Part shown: positions 7,176 to 14,800 of the stretch, one piece after another
Layout of the letters: the number at the start of each line of letters is the position of its first letter
Position numbering within the stretch: position 1 is the first letter of the stretch
Source: CAADGY01 sp900696665
Lineage (GTDB): Bacteria; Acidobacteriota; Terriglobia; Bryobacterales; Bryobacteraceae
Direction of reading: 5' to 3'
Assembly (NCBI GenBank): GCA_035063885.1
Contig: JAPSFM010000084.1
Span: 1 to 23,281 of the forward strand
DNA: 23,281 nucleotides
The notes under the pieces: model-generated
The model's input: the letters and a program-made list of their open reading frames with translations, nothing else
What the model was told of the DNA's origin: nothing
Database searches by the model: none
Made by a program: the position numbers and the translations under genes

Positions 7176-8310
7176 GTATTTCCTCCTTCGCCCGGAGGCG
7201 GGCAGCCGCAAACTTCTTCGTCGATCCAGAATACGACAGCAACGCGGTAAGCAATGGCCCCTGTCCCCACGGGGACATTGAGCCTCGCGGCATGTCCCGG
7301 TAGTGCTGGGCGCGCGTGCTGGGGAATGTCTCAAAGGAGACCCCATCCAACACGCCATCGGAGCGGACGTGGCGCAACAGATAGCCGACAGCGCGGTCTA
7401 CCGTGTCACGATAATCGTCGAGCGGGATGACTGCCAATCGTGCCGCTCTGCAGAGAACGTCCACATAGAATGCCGCCGTTGAGGATTCCACATACGATTC
7501 CGGATCGTCCAGGATCGTATGCCAGGCGCCGCTTTCGTCCTGTAAGTCCCGCAGCCTGGGAAGGGATTGCCTCAGGACTTCCCGAAGCGGCTCCGCGTCG
7601 ATGGTATCCGCGCCGATCCATTCGAGCGTGTGCACCACTCCCAGCAGCCCCCAGCCATTGCCGCGCGCCCACAGAACGCCATTCGGTTGTCCGGATGTCT
7701 CAATCCAGAAGTGGTGGAAGAGCCTCTCGTTCCTGTCATAGAGAAGCTCGATCTGCGGGAGGATATTGTCCAAAGCGAGTTCCCGAAATTGTCTCTCTCC
7801 GGTCAGGTGGTAGAGCTTGGCGAAGAACGGCCCATCGAAGTGAACGGAATCCACAAACACGCACGGGCCTCCGTTGCGGACGGCCACGCGGGCACGCCGG
7901 ACTGATTCCGAATCCGGGTGCTCCAAAGGCAGCTCCGGCGGCAACTCGATCGCGGCGTCCTCGTATCGCATGTAGGCCCCATGCTTCGTCTTTCGAAAGC
8001 CGGCCATGTAGCGAGCGTGGCGATAAGCGCCCTCGAGCAGATCGCGGTTTCCGGTCTGCTCATAGACGCGGAGTAACGCCACACCCGCGGCGGTGTAATC
8101 GAAGGCGCTGCGCGTTTCGATACGTGGCAACCAGCCCTTCAGCAGCCCATGGACATAGGCGAAATAGGCAGCGTCGCCGGTAAGCGCTGAAGCGTCAAGA
8201 AGCCCTTCCAGCCCGATGGAGTCTCCCCAGAACCAGAGCTTCCATTGATAGTGGAACAGGCAGTGTGCAGCCCGCCGTGCCACGTCCTGGAAAGTGGCTT
8301 CAGACGTCAC
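7162..8310 (-). CDS. GH105-like unsaturated (rhamno)galacturonyl hydrolase
   Basis: The 382-residue protein has the alpha6/alpha6-barrel pattern of GH88/GH105 (YteR/YesR type). These enzymes hydrate and cleave the 4,5-unsaturated galacturonate left by pectin or rhamnogalacturonan lyases. D154 in VFVDSVHFDGPFF fits the catalytic Asp of GH105. The family motif WARGNGW (215-221), GAW (261-263) and the late SPWGQGPLL (346-354) are also present. No signal peptide is seen, so it is probably cytoplasmic, consistent with uptake of oligosaccharides. The start chosen is a GTG at 8310 overlapping the lactonase stop by 11 bases; the longer frame to 8415 is inside the lactonase gene. It sits in an operon with sugar-oxidation genes and pairs functionally with the lyase encoded at 15196. 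Confidence 0.83.
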   Translation of the reverse strand: MTSEATFQDVARRAAHCLFHYQWKLWFWGDSIGLEGLLDASALTGDAAYFAYVHGLLKGWLPRIETRSAFDYTAAGVALLRVYEQTGNRDLLEGAYRHARYMAGFRKTKHGAYMRYEDAAIELPPELPLEHPDSESVRRARVAVRNGGPCVFVDSVHFDGPFFAKLYHLTGERQFRELALDNILPQIELLYDRNERLFHHFWIETSGQPNGVLWARGNGWGLLGVVHTLEWIGADTIDAEPLREVLRQSLPRLRDLQDESGAWHTILDDPESYVESSTAAFYVDVLCRAARLAVIPLDDYRDTVDRAVGYLLRHVRSDGVLDGVSFETFPSTRAQHYRDMPRGSMSPWGQGPLLTALLSYSGSTKKFAAARLRAKEEIRAIG

Positions 8311-9241
8311 GGGAGGCTCCCTTCCTGGGAATGGCTGCCGTGCGCTGCGGAAGCCCGCGGACCTGTGTCCGAATAACGAAGAGTGACCCTCCGAACGGCC
8401 CGACAGTTGGGTCATACCCGGGAGGCATTACCGGCATCTCCTCCGATTGCGCCGCAGTGGTAACGTAGAGATCCGACAATTCGGGTCCGCCAAAGCAGAC
8501 AGACGACACTTGCTTTGCGTCCACGGCGACTTTGCCACGCAAGCTGCCATCGGGCCGATAGCAGTGTACGCACCCCCCGTACCATATGGCCGACCAGAGA
8601 TTCCCGGCGGCATCTACTGCCAGGCCATCGGGAATCCCGTCGTCCGAACCCAGCTCCACAAACACCCGTTTTCCGCTTGTTGTACCGGATGTCTCGTCGT
8701 AGTCGTAGGCATAAATCCGTCTCACCACCGTGTCCGTTGCATACAGTGTCTTTCCATCAGGAGAGAATCCAATGCCGTTCGAGAGGTGAAAGCCATCGTC
8801 CAACATGCGGGCGCTGCCGTCCAGATCGAGCATAGCGAGGCCGCCGAGACGGTAGTCGGTACCTGGCGCATAGTAGAAGGTCCCGGCAATCAGCCGCCCG
8901 CGGCCATCCGCGCAGCAATCGTTGAAGCACGCCGGCTGGCCATCCACTTCACCGCAAAGCAGCACAGTGTGGCACTTGCCGTCCCACTGCCACACTCCCG
9001 AGGGATTGGTGTATACCCAGCCGCCTCCGATGTGCTTGCGAAATCCGTAGATTTCTATTTCTCTGCACAGGACCTCCGCCATTCCGGATGCAGGGTGGTA
9101 GCGGCAGAATTTGAGCCCGACACAGTCGGTCCAGAAGAGGGTTAGCAAGTCCGGGTCCCACACCGGACACTCGCCACATCGATCTCCGAAACTGGCGACC
9201 GGGTGAGCAACCAGGTTTTCGAGAACACCCGAATTTTCCAT
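8300..9241 (-). CDS. SMP-30/gluconolactonase-family lactonase
   Basis: The gene encodes 313 residues of a six-bladed beta-propeller metal-dependent lactonase (SMP-30/gluconolactonase/LRE family). Metal-site residues are visible: E24 in GECPVWDP, the N107 region in FNDCCADGRGRLIAGTF, N155 in LSNGIGFSPDG and D205 in PDGLAVDAAGNLW. It opens an aldonolactone to the aldonate, the step between the SDR dehydrogenase and the enolase-superfamily dehydratase downstream. I chose the ATG at 9241 because AGGTG lies 9 bases upstream; a GTG at 9253 would be almost at the predicted transcription start. It is the first gene of the minus-strand operon, read from the TTGACT/TATGAT promoter with a palindromic operator covering the start codon. 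The C-terminal ~15 residues are basic and overlap the GH105 start. Confidence 0.85.
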   Translation of the reverse strand: MENSGVLENLVAHPVASFGDRCGECPVWDPDLLTLFWTDCVGLKFCRYHPASGMAEVLCREIEIYGFRKHIGGGWVYTNPSGVWQWDGKCHTVLLCGEVDGQPACFNDCCADGRGRLIAGTFYYAPGTDYRLGGLAMLDLDGSARMLDDGFHLSNGIGFSPDGKTLYATDTVVRRIYAYDYDETSGTTSGKRVFVELGSDDGIPDGLAVDAAGNLWSAIWYGGCVHCYRPDGSLRGKVAVDAKQVSSVCFGGPELSDLYVTTAAQSEEMPVMPPGYDPTVGPFGGSLFVIRTQVRGLPQRTAAIPRKGASRDV

Positions 9242-9253
9242 GAATTGTTTCAC
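9240..9253. promoter_or_regulatory. Candidate LacI-type operator 1 (lactonase operon)
   Basis: ATGAATTGTTTCAC matches the perfect palindrome at 11793 at 11 of 14 positions. It begins 10 bases beyond the -10 of the minus-strand promoter and overlaps the first two bases of the lactonase ATG. Bound repressor should block initiation. Its centre is 116 bp from operator 2. Confidence 0.65.
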
Positions 9254-9263
9254 CTAAGCGAGG

Positions 9264-9293
9264 ATCATATCAGCGATGGATCGATTGAGTCAA
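9264..9293 (-). promoter_or_regulatory. Promoter of the lactonase-GH105-SDR-dehydratase-epimerase operon
   Basis: Minus-strand -35 TTGACT (9293-9288), 18-bp spacer, -10 TATGAT (9269-9264). Transcription should start near 9257, leaving a leader of about 16 nt before the ATG. It is a strong sigma-70-like match, directly followed by operator 1. Confidence 0.7.
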
Positions 9294-9312
9294 GATGACT
9301 GTTTAGAAAGGG

Positions 9313-9338
9313 AGTTCCCGATTGACAGAGTGGGAACT
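9313..9338. repeat. Inverted repeat across the lacI -35
   Basis: Perfect 7-bp arms AGTTCCC (9313-9319) and GGGAACT (9332-9338) are separated by 12 bp. The -35 TTGACA (9322-9327) lies in the middle. The repeat differs from the ATGAA/TTTCAT palindromes, so it may be a site for a second regulator. Confidence 0.5.
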
Positions 9339-9351
9339 ACGAGCGTAGGCT
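9322..9351 (+). promoter_or_regulatory. Promoter of the LacI-family gene
   Basis: Consensus -35 TTGACA (9322-9327), 18-bp spacer and -10 TAGGCT (9346-9351, 3/6). Predicted start near 9358, inside operator 2. Confidence 0.55.
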
Positions 9352-9355
9352 GGAA

Positions 9356-9369
9356 ATGTAATGTTTCAT
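9356..9369. promoter_or_regulatory. Candidate LacI-type operator 2 (autoregulation of lacI gene)
   Basis: ATGTAATGTTTCAT matches the 11793 palindrome at 12 of 14 positions. It covers the predicted transcription start, four bases past the -10, which points to autorepression. Confidence 0.65.
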
Positions 9370-9391
9370 TGCAAAAATGAGGCAACCTCCC

Positions 9392-10441
9392 ATGCCGTCG
9401 ACGATTAAGGACGTCGCACGTGCCGCTTCGGTCTCGATCGGCACGGTCTCTCGGGTAATCAACAACTACCCGGACGTGGACCCGGAACTCCGTGAGCGTG
9501 TACAGGAAGCGATTCGGTCGTTGAACTACCGGCCGAACGCCCGCGCACGAACATTTGTTCAGAATGCGACGCCGGTCCTGTCGTTCGTCCTCAGCAACCG
9601 GAGCCTATTGAATCCGTTTCACTCGGGAATCCTGCAAGGCGTGGAGGAATACTGCGCGAGCTCTGGCTACTTCGTGCTGTTTACGAAATATGACTACGCG
9701 AAAGACGTCAAGGCGGATGACCTGAGCCTGCCGGGCGTTCTGCGCAGCCACGGCGTAGCGGATTGCCTTATCCTGGCAGGAACCAACTACGACAACTTCA
9801 TCGAAGCCGTGGAAAAACTCGGGGTGCCCTACGTCACCCTGTCGAATCATCACGTCACGGAGAAGGACCAAGCGCCATTCGACCGAGTCGGGTGGGACGA
9901 TCAGTCCGGCCCTTATGAGGCGACTCGTTACTTGATCACGCTGGGACATCGCGACATCTGGTACATCGGGGATACGGCTCTGCCGTGGTATCGATCTCGC
10001 TATGCCGCCTATGAGCGCGCAATGCTTGAAGCCGACCTGGAACCTAAAGGGCAGACGGTGGGCCTTTCCGACAACTACTATGCGAACGGCTACGCGAGCG
10101 CGGAGTTCATCCTCGATCGAGGCTATTCCGTGACTGCCGTGTTCGCCGCTTACGACGAAATTGCGTACGGCGCCTGCGACTCCTTTCGAAAGCACGGCCT
10201 GGATGTACCGCGCGATATCAGCATCGTCGGCTACGGCGATAACGACGAATCTCAGTTCAAAGCGCCTCCAATGACCACGGTTCGGATCGACAAGACGTTG
10301 GTCGGACGGCACCTGGCGCAAATGGCCATAGACAAGTTGCAGCATCCATCAGACCGCTTCCCGGAGGTAGTGCTCCCGGTGCAGCTCGTGAAACGGGGTA
10401 CCACACGACCGCTCCTGCCGCTGACAGCACAGGGCGCCTGA
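9392..10441 (+). CDS. LacI/GalR-family transcriptional regulator
   Basis: The protein has 349 residues. The N-terminal LacI helix-turn-helix (residues 3-~48) reads STIKDVARAASVSIGTVSRV followed by a hinge region (YRPNARAR). The rest is a periplasmic-binding-protein-like effector domain, with VGYGDND (~275-281) and P-x-x-TTVR typical of the family. It should be a cytoplasmic dimer or tetramer sensing a sugar or oligosaccharide. I prefer the ATG at 9392 because GAGG lies 9 bases upstream; an ATG at 9377 adds MRQPP but has no Shine-Dalgarno. It is divergent from the lactonase operon and converges with the propeller gene (4-base gap). Four similar palindromes at the four promoters of this locus are its most likely targets, including its own promoter. 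Confidence 0.92.
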   Translation: MPSTIKDVARAASVSIGTVSRVINNYPDVDPELRERVQEAIRSLNYRPNARARTFVQNATPVLSFVLSNRSLLNPFHSGILQGVEEYCASSGYFVLFTKYDYAKDVKADDLSLPGVLRSHGVADCLILAGTNYDNFIEAVEKLGVPYVTLSNHHVTEKDQAPFDRVGWDDQSGPYEATRYLITLGHRDIWYIGDTALPWYRSRYAAYERAMLEADLEPKGQTVGLSDNYYANGYASAEFILDRGYSVTAVFAAYDEIAYGACDSFRKHGLDVPRDISIVGYGDNDESQFKAPPMTTVRIDKTLVGRHLAQMAIDKLQHPSDRFPEVVLPVQLVKRGTTRPLLPLTAQGA

Positions 10442-10445
10442 TCCC

Positions 10446-11567
10446 CTATTTCTCGCCCTCTTTCAAGAACACGATTTCCTTGCGCGATACCCCGGCGACG
10501 AAGAATCGTGCTCGCTTTCCGGCCAGCCGGTCGGATTCTCCTGGCGCGGTTCCGATAACCTGTGGATACCAGCCGAAGTTTCGCGCATTCCCTTTGTTCG
10601 CGCCCTTCGCCGCAGCCTTTGCCTGGTTGGCAGTGAGCACCTGCTTCGGCTCGCTCCATCCTTTCGGGTTCGCAAGATCTCTGTTGAAGCTCACCCATGT
10701 GCCATCGCCTTTCATTCCGGTCGTGACGGCGCGGCTCATGAGGATGACATAGGACTGGAGATGGCTGTTCCAATGGACCGAAGGGCCCCAGAAGATATCG
10801 GCATTCGGTTGATGCCAGTCGATCTTCGGCGACCAGATCGCCGTGTGAAGGCCGCCGATGCCAGGCTGCTCCCACTGATCCTGGTGCCAGCGGAAGACCT
10901 TGCCGACGGGGACGTCGCGATCCGTCACCCGCATCCGTGCGACGGCGACGCCCTGCTGGCCGATGTCTTTCACATAGCTGCTGTAGAGGAAGTAAAGGTA
11001 TTCCTGATTGTGATCCGCGATCACCGAGAAGTCTCCGTGGCCACCGGCGTCCCAGGGGCTCGGCGTATCGCAGCGGAAGGAATCCTTGGGGGGATCGATC
11101 ACAACGCCCAGGTGTTCCCACGTCGCTCCGTTGTCCTTAGAGCGCAAGGCGCCGATCCGCGGCGCGGTGGGGAGATGGGCGCCCGGTTTGCAGACATCAT
11201 CGGGTTCGTAGTGGTACCAGCCATAAAGGATTCCGCGCTGATCCATCCAGACACTCTCGAGCCAGATGAAGAGCTTGTCCAGGCGTATCCCGTCGATTTC
11301 TCCTTCCATCGGAGTGATCGTCATCGACCTTACCGCCAGGAGATTATCCCCCGAGCCACGGGCCGGCTGTGCGTATGAGTTGAAGAGGTAAAAAGTCGAG
11401 CCCACCCACACGGCGGGACTGTTGCAGTCGATGGCATTCTTCTTGTCGAGGCGCGTGATACCGGGAAATCGGTAGAACGAAGCGTCGCGGAACTCAACAT
11501 GAGGTTGGGCAAAGATCTGGGCCGGATAGAAAACCAACAGGGCTGTGGCCGCGATGAAGTGTTTCAT
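10446..11567 (-). CDS. Secreted beta-propeller hydrolase-like protein (GH43/sialidase-like)
   Basis: The protein has 373 residues with a Sec signal peptide (1-20, ending IFA). The mature part has repeated short beta blades and one clear Asp-box-like motif, SKDNGATW (143-150), plus GGHGDFSV (175-182) and SPKIDW (246-251). This points to a five-bladed propeller of the GH43/GH32 or sialidase/BNR kind. I cannot assign a family or substrate; an arabinan- or galactan-side-chain enzyme would suit the locus, but a sugar-binding, non-catalytic role is also possible. It is a single gene, read toward lacI, with its own TTGACA/TAGACT promoter and an operator whose first three bases are its own ATG. The same operator type links it firmly to the regulon. 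Confidence 0.7.
   Translation of the reverse strand: MKHFIAATALLVFYPAQIFAQPHVEFRDASFYRFPGITRLDKKNAIDCNSPAVWVGSTFYLFNSYAQPARGSGDNLLAVRSMTITPMEGEIDGIRLDKLFIWLESVWMDQRGILYGWYHYEPDDVCKPGAHLPTAPRIGALRSKDNGATWEHLGVVIDPPKDSFRCDTPSPWDAGGHGDFSVIADHNQEYLYFLYSSYVKDIGQQGVAVARMRVTDRDVPVGKVFRWHQDQWEQPGIGGLHTAIWSPKIDWHQPNADIFWGPSVHWNSHLQSYVILMSRAVTTGMKGDGTWVSFNRDLANPKGWSEPKQVLTANQAKAAAKGANKGNARNFGWYPQVIGTAPGESDRLAGKRARFFVAGVSRKEIVFLKEGEK
11554..11567. promoter_or_regulatory. Candidate LacI-type operator 3 (propeller gene)
   Basis: ATGAAGTGTTTCAT differs from the perfect palindrome at 11793 at two positions. Read on the minus strand it begins exactly with the ATG of the propeller gene, so the operator also encodes its first codons. 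It lies 13 bases past the -10. Confidence 0.65.
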
Positions 11568-11580
11568 TTAGTCTTGGAAC

Positions 11581-11610
11581 AGTCTATGTGAAGTCGGTAT
11601 AGGTTGTCAA
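11581..11610 (-). promoter_or_regulatory. Promoter of the secreted propeller gene
   Basis: Minus-strand -35 TTGACA (11610-11605), 18-bp spacer, -10 TAGACT (11586-11581). The ACATAGACT around the -10 is identical to that of the divergent TonB-receptor promoter. Confidence 0.7.
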
Positions 11611-11697
11611 TCCCGGCAGTAGAGCATTGCAGGTGGGCACCCGCGAAAGCGCAGAATCAGAGGCATACAGTATAAAATCACTAGTTTCATATTGTTA

Positions 11698-11710
11698 CGT
11701 ATGATATACG
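11698..11710. repeat. Small perfect inverted repeat in AT-rich intergenic DNA
   Basis: CGTAT-GAT-ATACG lies in a locally AT-rich stretch (about 11660-11712), midway between the divergent propeller and TonB-receptor promoters and about 47 bp upstream of the receptor -35. A TTTCAT half-operator is at 11685-11690. It could be an activator site. Confidence 0.35.
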
Positions 11711-11756
11711 AGAAGCACTTGGCCGTTCCATGCCCGGCGAGACACAAAATCTGTGC

Positions 11757-11785
11757 TTGACAAGGTGCCGGGGCTGACATAGACT
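11757..11785 (+). promoter_or_regulatory. Promoter of the TonB receptor-lyase-GH106-GH36 operon
   Basis: -35 TTGACA (11757-11762), 17-bp spacer, -10 TAGACT (11780-11785, 4/6). Predicted start near 11792, at the edge of operator 4, with a leader of about 47 nt. Confidence 0.7.
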
Positions 11786-11792
11786 AACCGCA

Positions 11793-11806
11793 ATGAAATA
11801 TTTCAT
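11793..11806. promoter_or_regulatory. Candidate LacI-type operator 4 (TonB receptor operon)
   Basis: ATGAAATATTTCAT is a perfect 14-bp palindrome starting seven bases past the -10. It is the best copy of the motif found at all four promoters of this locus. Confidence 0.75.
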
Positions 11807-11838
11807 GGAATCTTTGGTGGGCCGGGAGGATATCGATC

Positions 11839-14800
11839 ATGTGGTTCAAGTTTGAGTTGCGACGGCGACGCCAGTCTTTCATTACGCTCGCGGCATCTGC
11901 TCTTCTGCTGGTGCCCGGGTTTGCGCAACAGTATTACGGCTCCCTCACGGGCATGATCACGGACGCCTCCGGATCGCCTGTCGTCGGCGCCAAAGTTCAG
12001 ATCACGAGCCTGAACAAGGGGACCTCCGTCTCCTTCGAAACAAACGAACAGGGAATCTATCGAGCCGCGAATCTCACTCCAGATACCTACCGTCTCGAAG
12101 TCACGATGAGCGGTTTCAAGCGCGTTACAAGGGAACCGGTACTCGTGGAAAGCAACCGGGTCCTGACGGTCAGCATGGAACTGGAGGTCGGCGATCTCAA
12201 TCAATCGATCGAGGTCACAAGCGATCCCCCCATCATCGAAACGGAGCGCTCCCAGACCTCGCAGACCTTCGAAGGAAAGATGGTCATGCAGGTTCCCCTG
12301 GACGTGAATGCGCGTTCCGACATGAGAACGATTGTGAGCGGCCTGCCCGGCGCGAATTACGGCTTTAGCGGCCGAATGCTGATCAACGGCGCCAGAACCG
12401 CGCAGGTCGCATTCGACAACGACGGCTTGGCAAACCGGAGCCCCTATGCCGGCAACATGCAACAGGAGTCGTCGCTGAACGTCGATTCACTCGCATCCAT
12501 CAAGTTCACCCTGGTGAACGCCGGCGCGGAATCGCGCGCGCCCGCCCAGGTTTCCGCCATCACGAAGAGTGGAACCAACCAATTCCACGGCAACATCTTC
12601 CTGGACACCATGCACTCCCTCTTCAACGCCAACGACCACAATGCACCGGCCGCAGCCGACAAACCCTTTGCCCGTACCAACTATATGGGCTATAGCATCG
12701 ATGGCCCGATGTTCATCCCGAAGTTGTACGACGGGCGAAACAGGACCTTCTTCCTGAACTCGCTCACCATCATGCAAGCTCCCTGGCGGACGGATGGCTT
12801 CATCACAAGCCCGGACGCGAAGATGCGCGCTGGCGATTTTTCGGATTTCCGGGATCCCGAAGGGAACCTCATCCCCATCATCGATCCGGCGACGGGGCTA
12901 CAGTTCCCGGGTAATCGCATCCCTACAGGCCGGATCTACAGCGGATCGAAAGCCTATCTGGAGACCATTTATCCGTTGCCCACCCGCGTCGGCTACCAGG
13001 ATAATCTCTTCCTGCCGGTGCTCTCGGAGACCGACGGGAAATCGGTCCGCATGGATCTTCGTGTTGACCAGGTGGTCAACGACAAGAACAACTTCTTTGT
13101 GCGCTACAGCCGCCTTTGGAATCCGGAAGGCGCCGCTTATCGCGACTTCGGGGTGGGCATGAATGCGTCTCTGTTTACGATCGATTCTTTCGTTGTAACG
13201 GACGCGCATGTCTTTCGACCGAATCTCATCAACGAGTTTCGCTTCGGCCGTTCGAGGGTCTTCAACAAGCAGTATATCGGGCTCAACTCGAGTGAGATCG
13301 TCGGTTTACTTGGAATCACCGGCATTCCGGACATTCTGACGGGTCCGGACCGCCACAATGTGCCGGACCTCAACATCACCGGTGCCCAGTACATTACGCC
13401 GTGGGTGGGAGACGGAACCGGCTCCAACCATCTCTGGGAAATCTTCGACAACGCTACGTGGGTACATAATCGCCACACAGTGAAGATGGGGACGAACTTT
13501 CGTAAGGATGTGAATGACAATCGAAGCTACGATCGCCCCGGCTCCTTCACGTTCGATGGGACCTTCAGCGGCTACGGTCTTGCGGACTTCCTGCTCGGTC
13601 TTCCAAGCCGCGCTGTTCGCCCCTATCCCCGGGCGGCTTTCGGACCAGACATCAAGTCTGCCTGGTACATGGGCTGGTGGATCCAGGACGACTTCAAGGT
13701 AAGTCCCCGGCTGACACTGAATCTTGGCGCACGCTGGGACGTGAATTTCCCCGGCACGGCGAACGAGGACCTCTACTACAACTTCGACCCGCGGACAGGA
13801 AACCTGGTCCTGCCCAACCAGCAGGCGATCGATTCCATCGTGCCGGTGTTCCCGAAAACCATCGGTACCGTCACGGCGGCTTCCGCGGGCTTTCCAACAC
13901 GGCTGCGCAAAGCAGACTGGAACAACATCTCGCCGCGCATTGGACTTGCCTGGAGACCCTTCGGCGAGAAAACGGTGATTCGCGCGGCCTACGGCATCTA
14001 CACTAATGAGATCAGCCTGAGCTACCTCACTGGTCTTGTCTCGAGCAGCCCATGGGGAGGTACCGAGACATTTACAAACCGGTTGGCGAACGGCCAAGCC
14101 GTCTGGCAGTGGCCCAATGGGTTCCCGACAAACGAGATTGGCGACTCGTCATTTGGCGGCACTTACTCCGCCGGCGGATTCATTGCCAACCTGAAGAACC
14201 CATACACTCAGCAATGGAACTTCACGCTGGAACGGCAGGTCGGCCAGACTGCCCTGCGCGCCCAATATGTTGGAGTGAAATCGACCGACCTGCTCTGGCT
14301 GCGCGGCGGCTGGGGAGACTACAACACGCCTCCGCCGAGCACGATTCCATTCACGGAGGACCGCCGTCCCTATCCGCAGTACGGCCAGATCAGTTATCTG
14401 GAGAACGGCGGCAACCAGATCTATCATGGCCTCAATCTCTCGGCGGAACGTAGGCTTATGAGCGGGCTTACGTTCAACTCGGGCTTCACCTGGTCGCGGA
14501 ACTTCACCGACACCTACGACGGTCCTGGCGACCTTCCGGACCTGCGCTACGATTTCGGTCTCGGTAACCCGACCTGGAACCGCGAAGGGATGCGCGGCAA
14601 CCAGCCGGAGAATCCGAAGTTCAAATGGACCACTCTCTTCTTTGCGGACATGCCTTTTGGCCGCGGCAGAAAGTTCGGCACCAACTGGAATCCGGCAGTG
14701 AACCAGGTTCTCGGAGGCTGGGCCGTCAGCGGTAACTTTAACGTGGAAACCGGCTGGTGGATCTCACCGCTTTATTGGGGCGGTACGGACCCATCCGGAA

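Noticed and set aside
8311..8321. GGGAGGCTCCC near-palindrome before the GH105 start
   Set aside because: Short, inside the lactonase coding end; overlaps the likely ribosome-binding region and shows no T-run, so not called a terminator.
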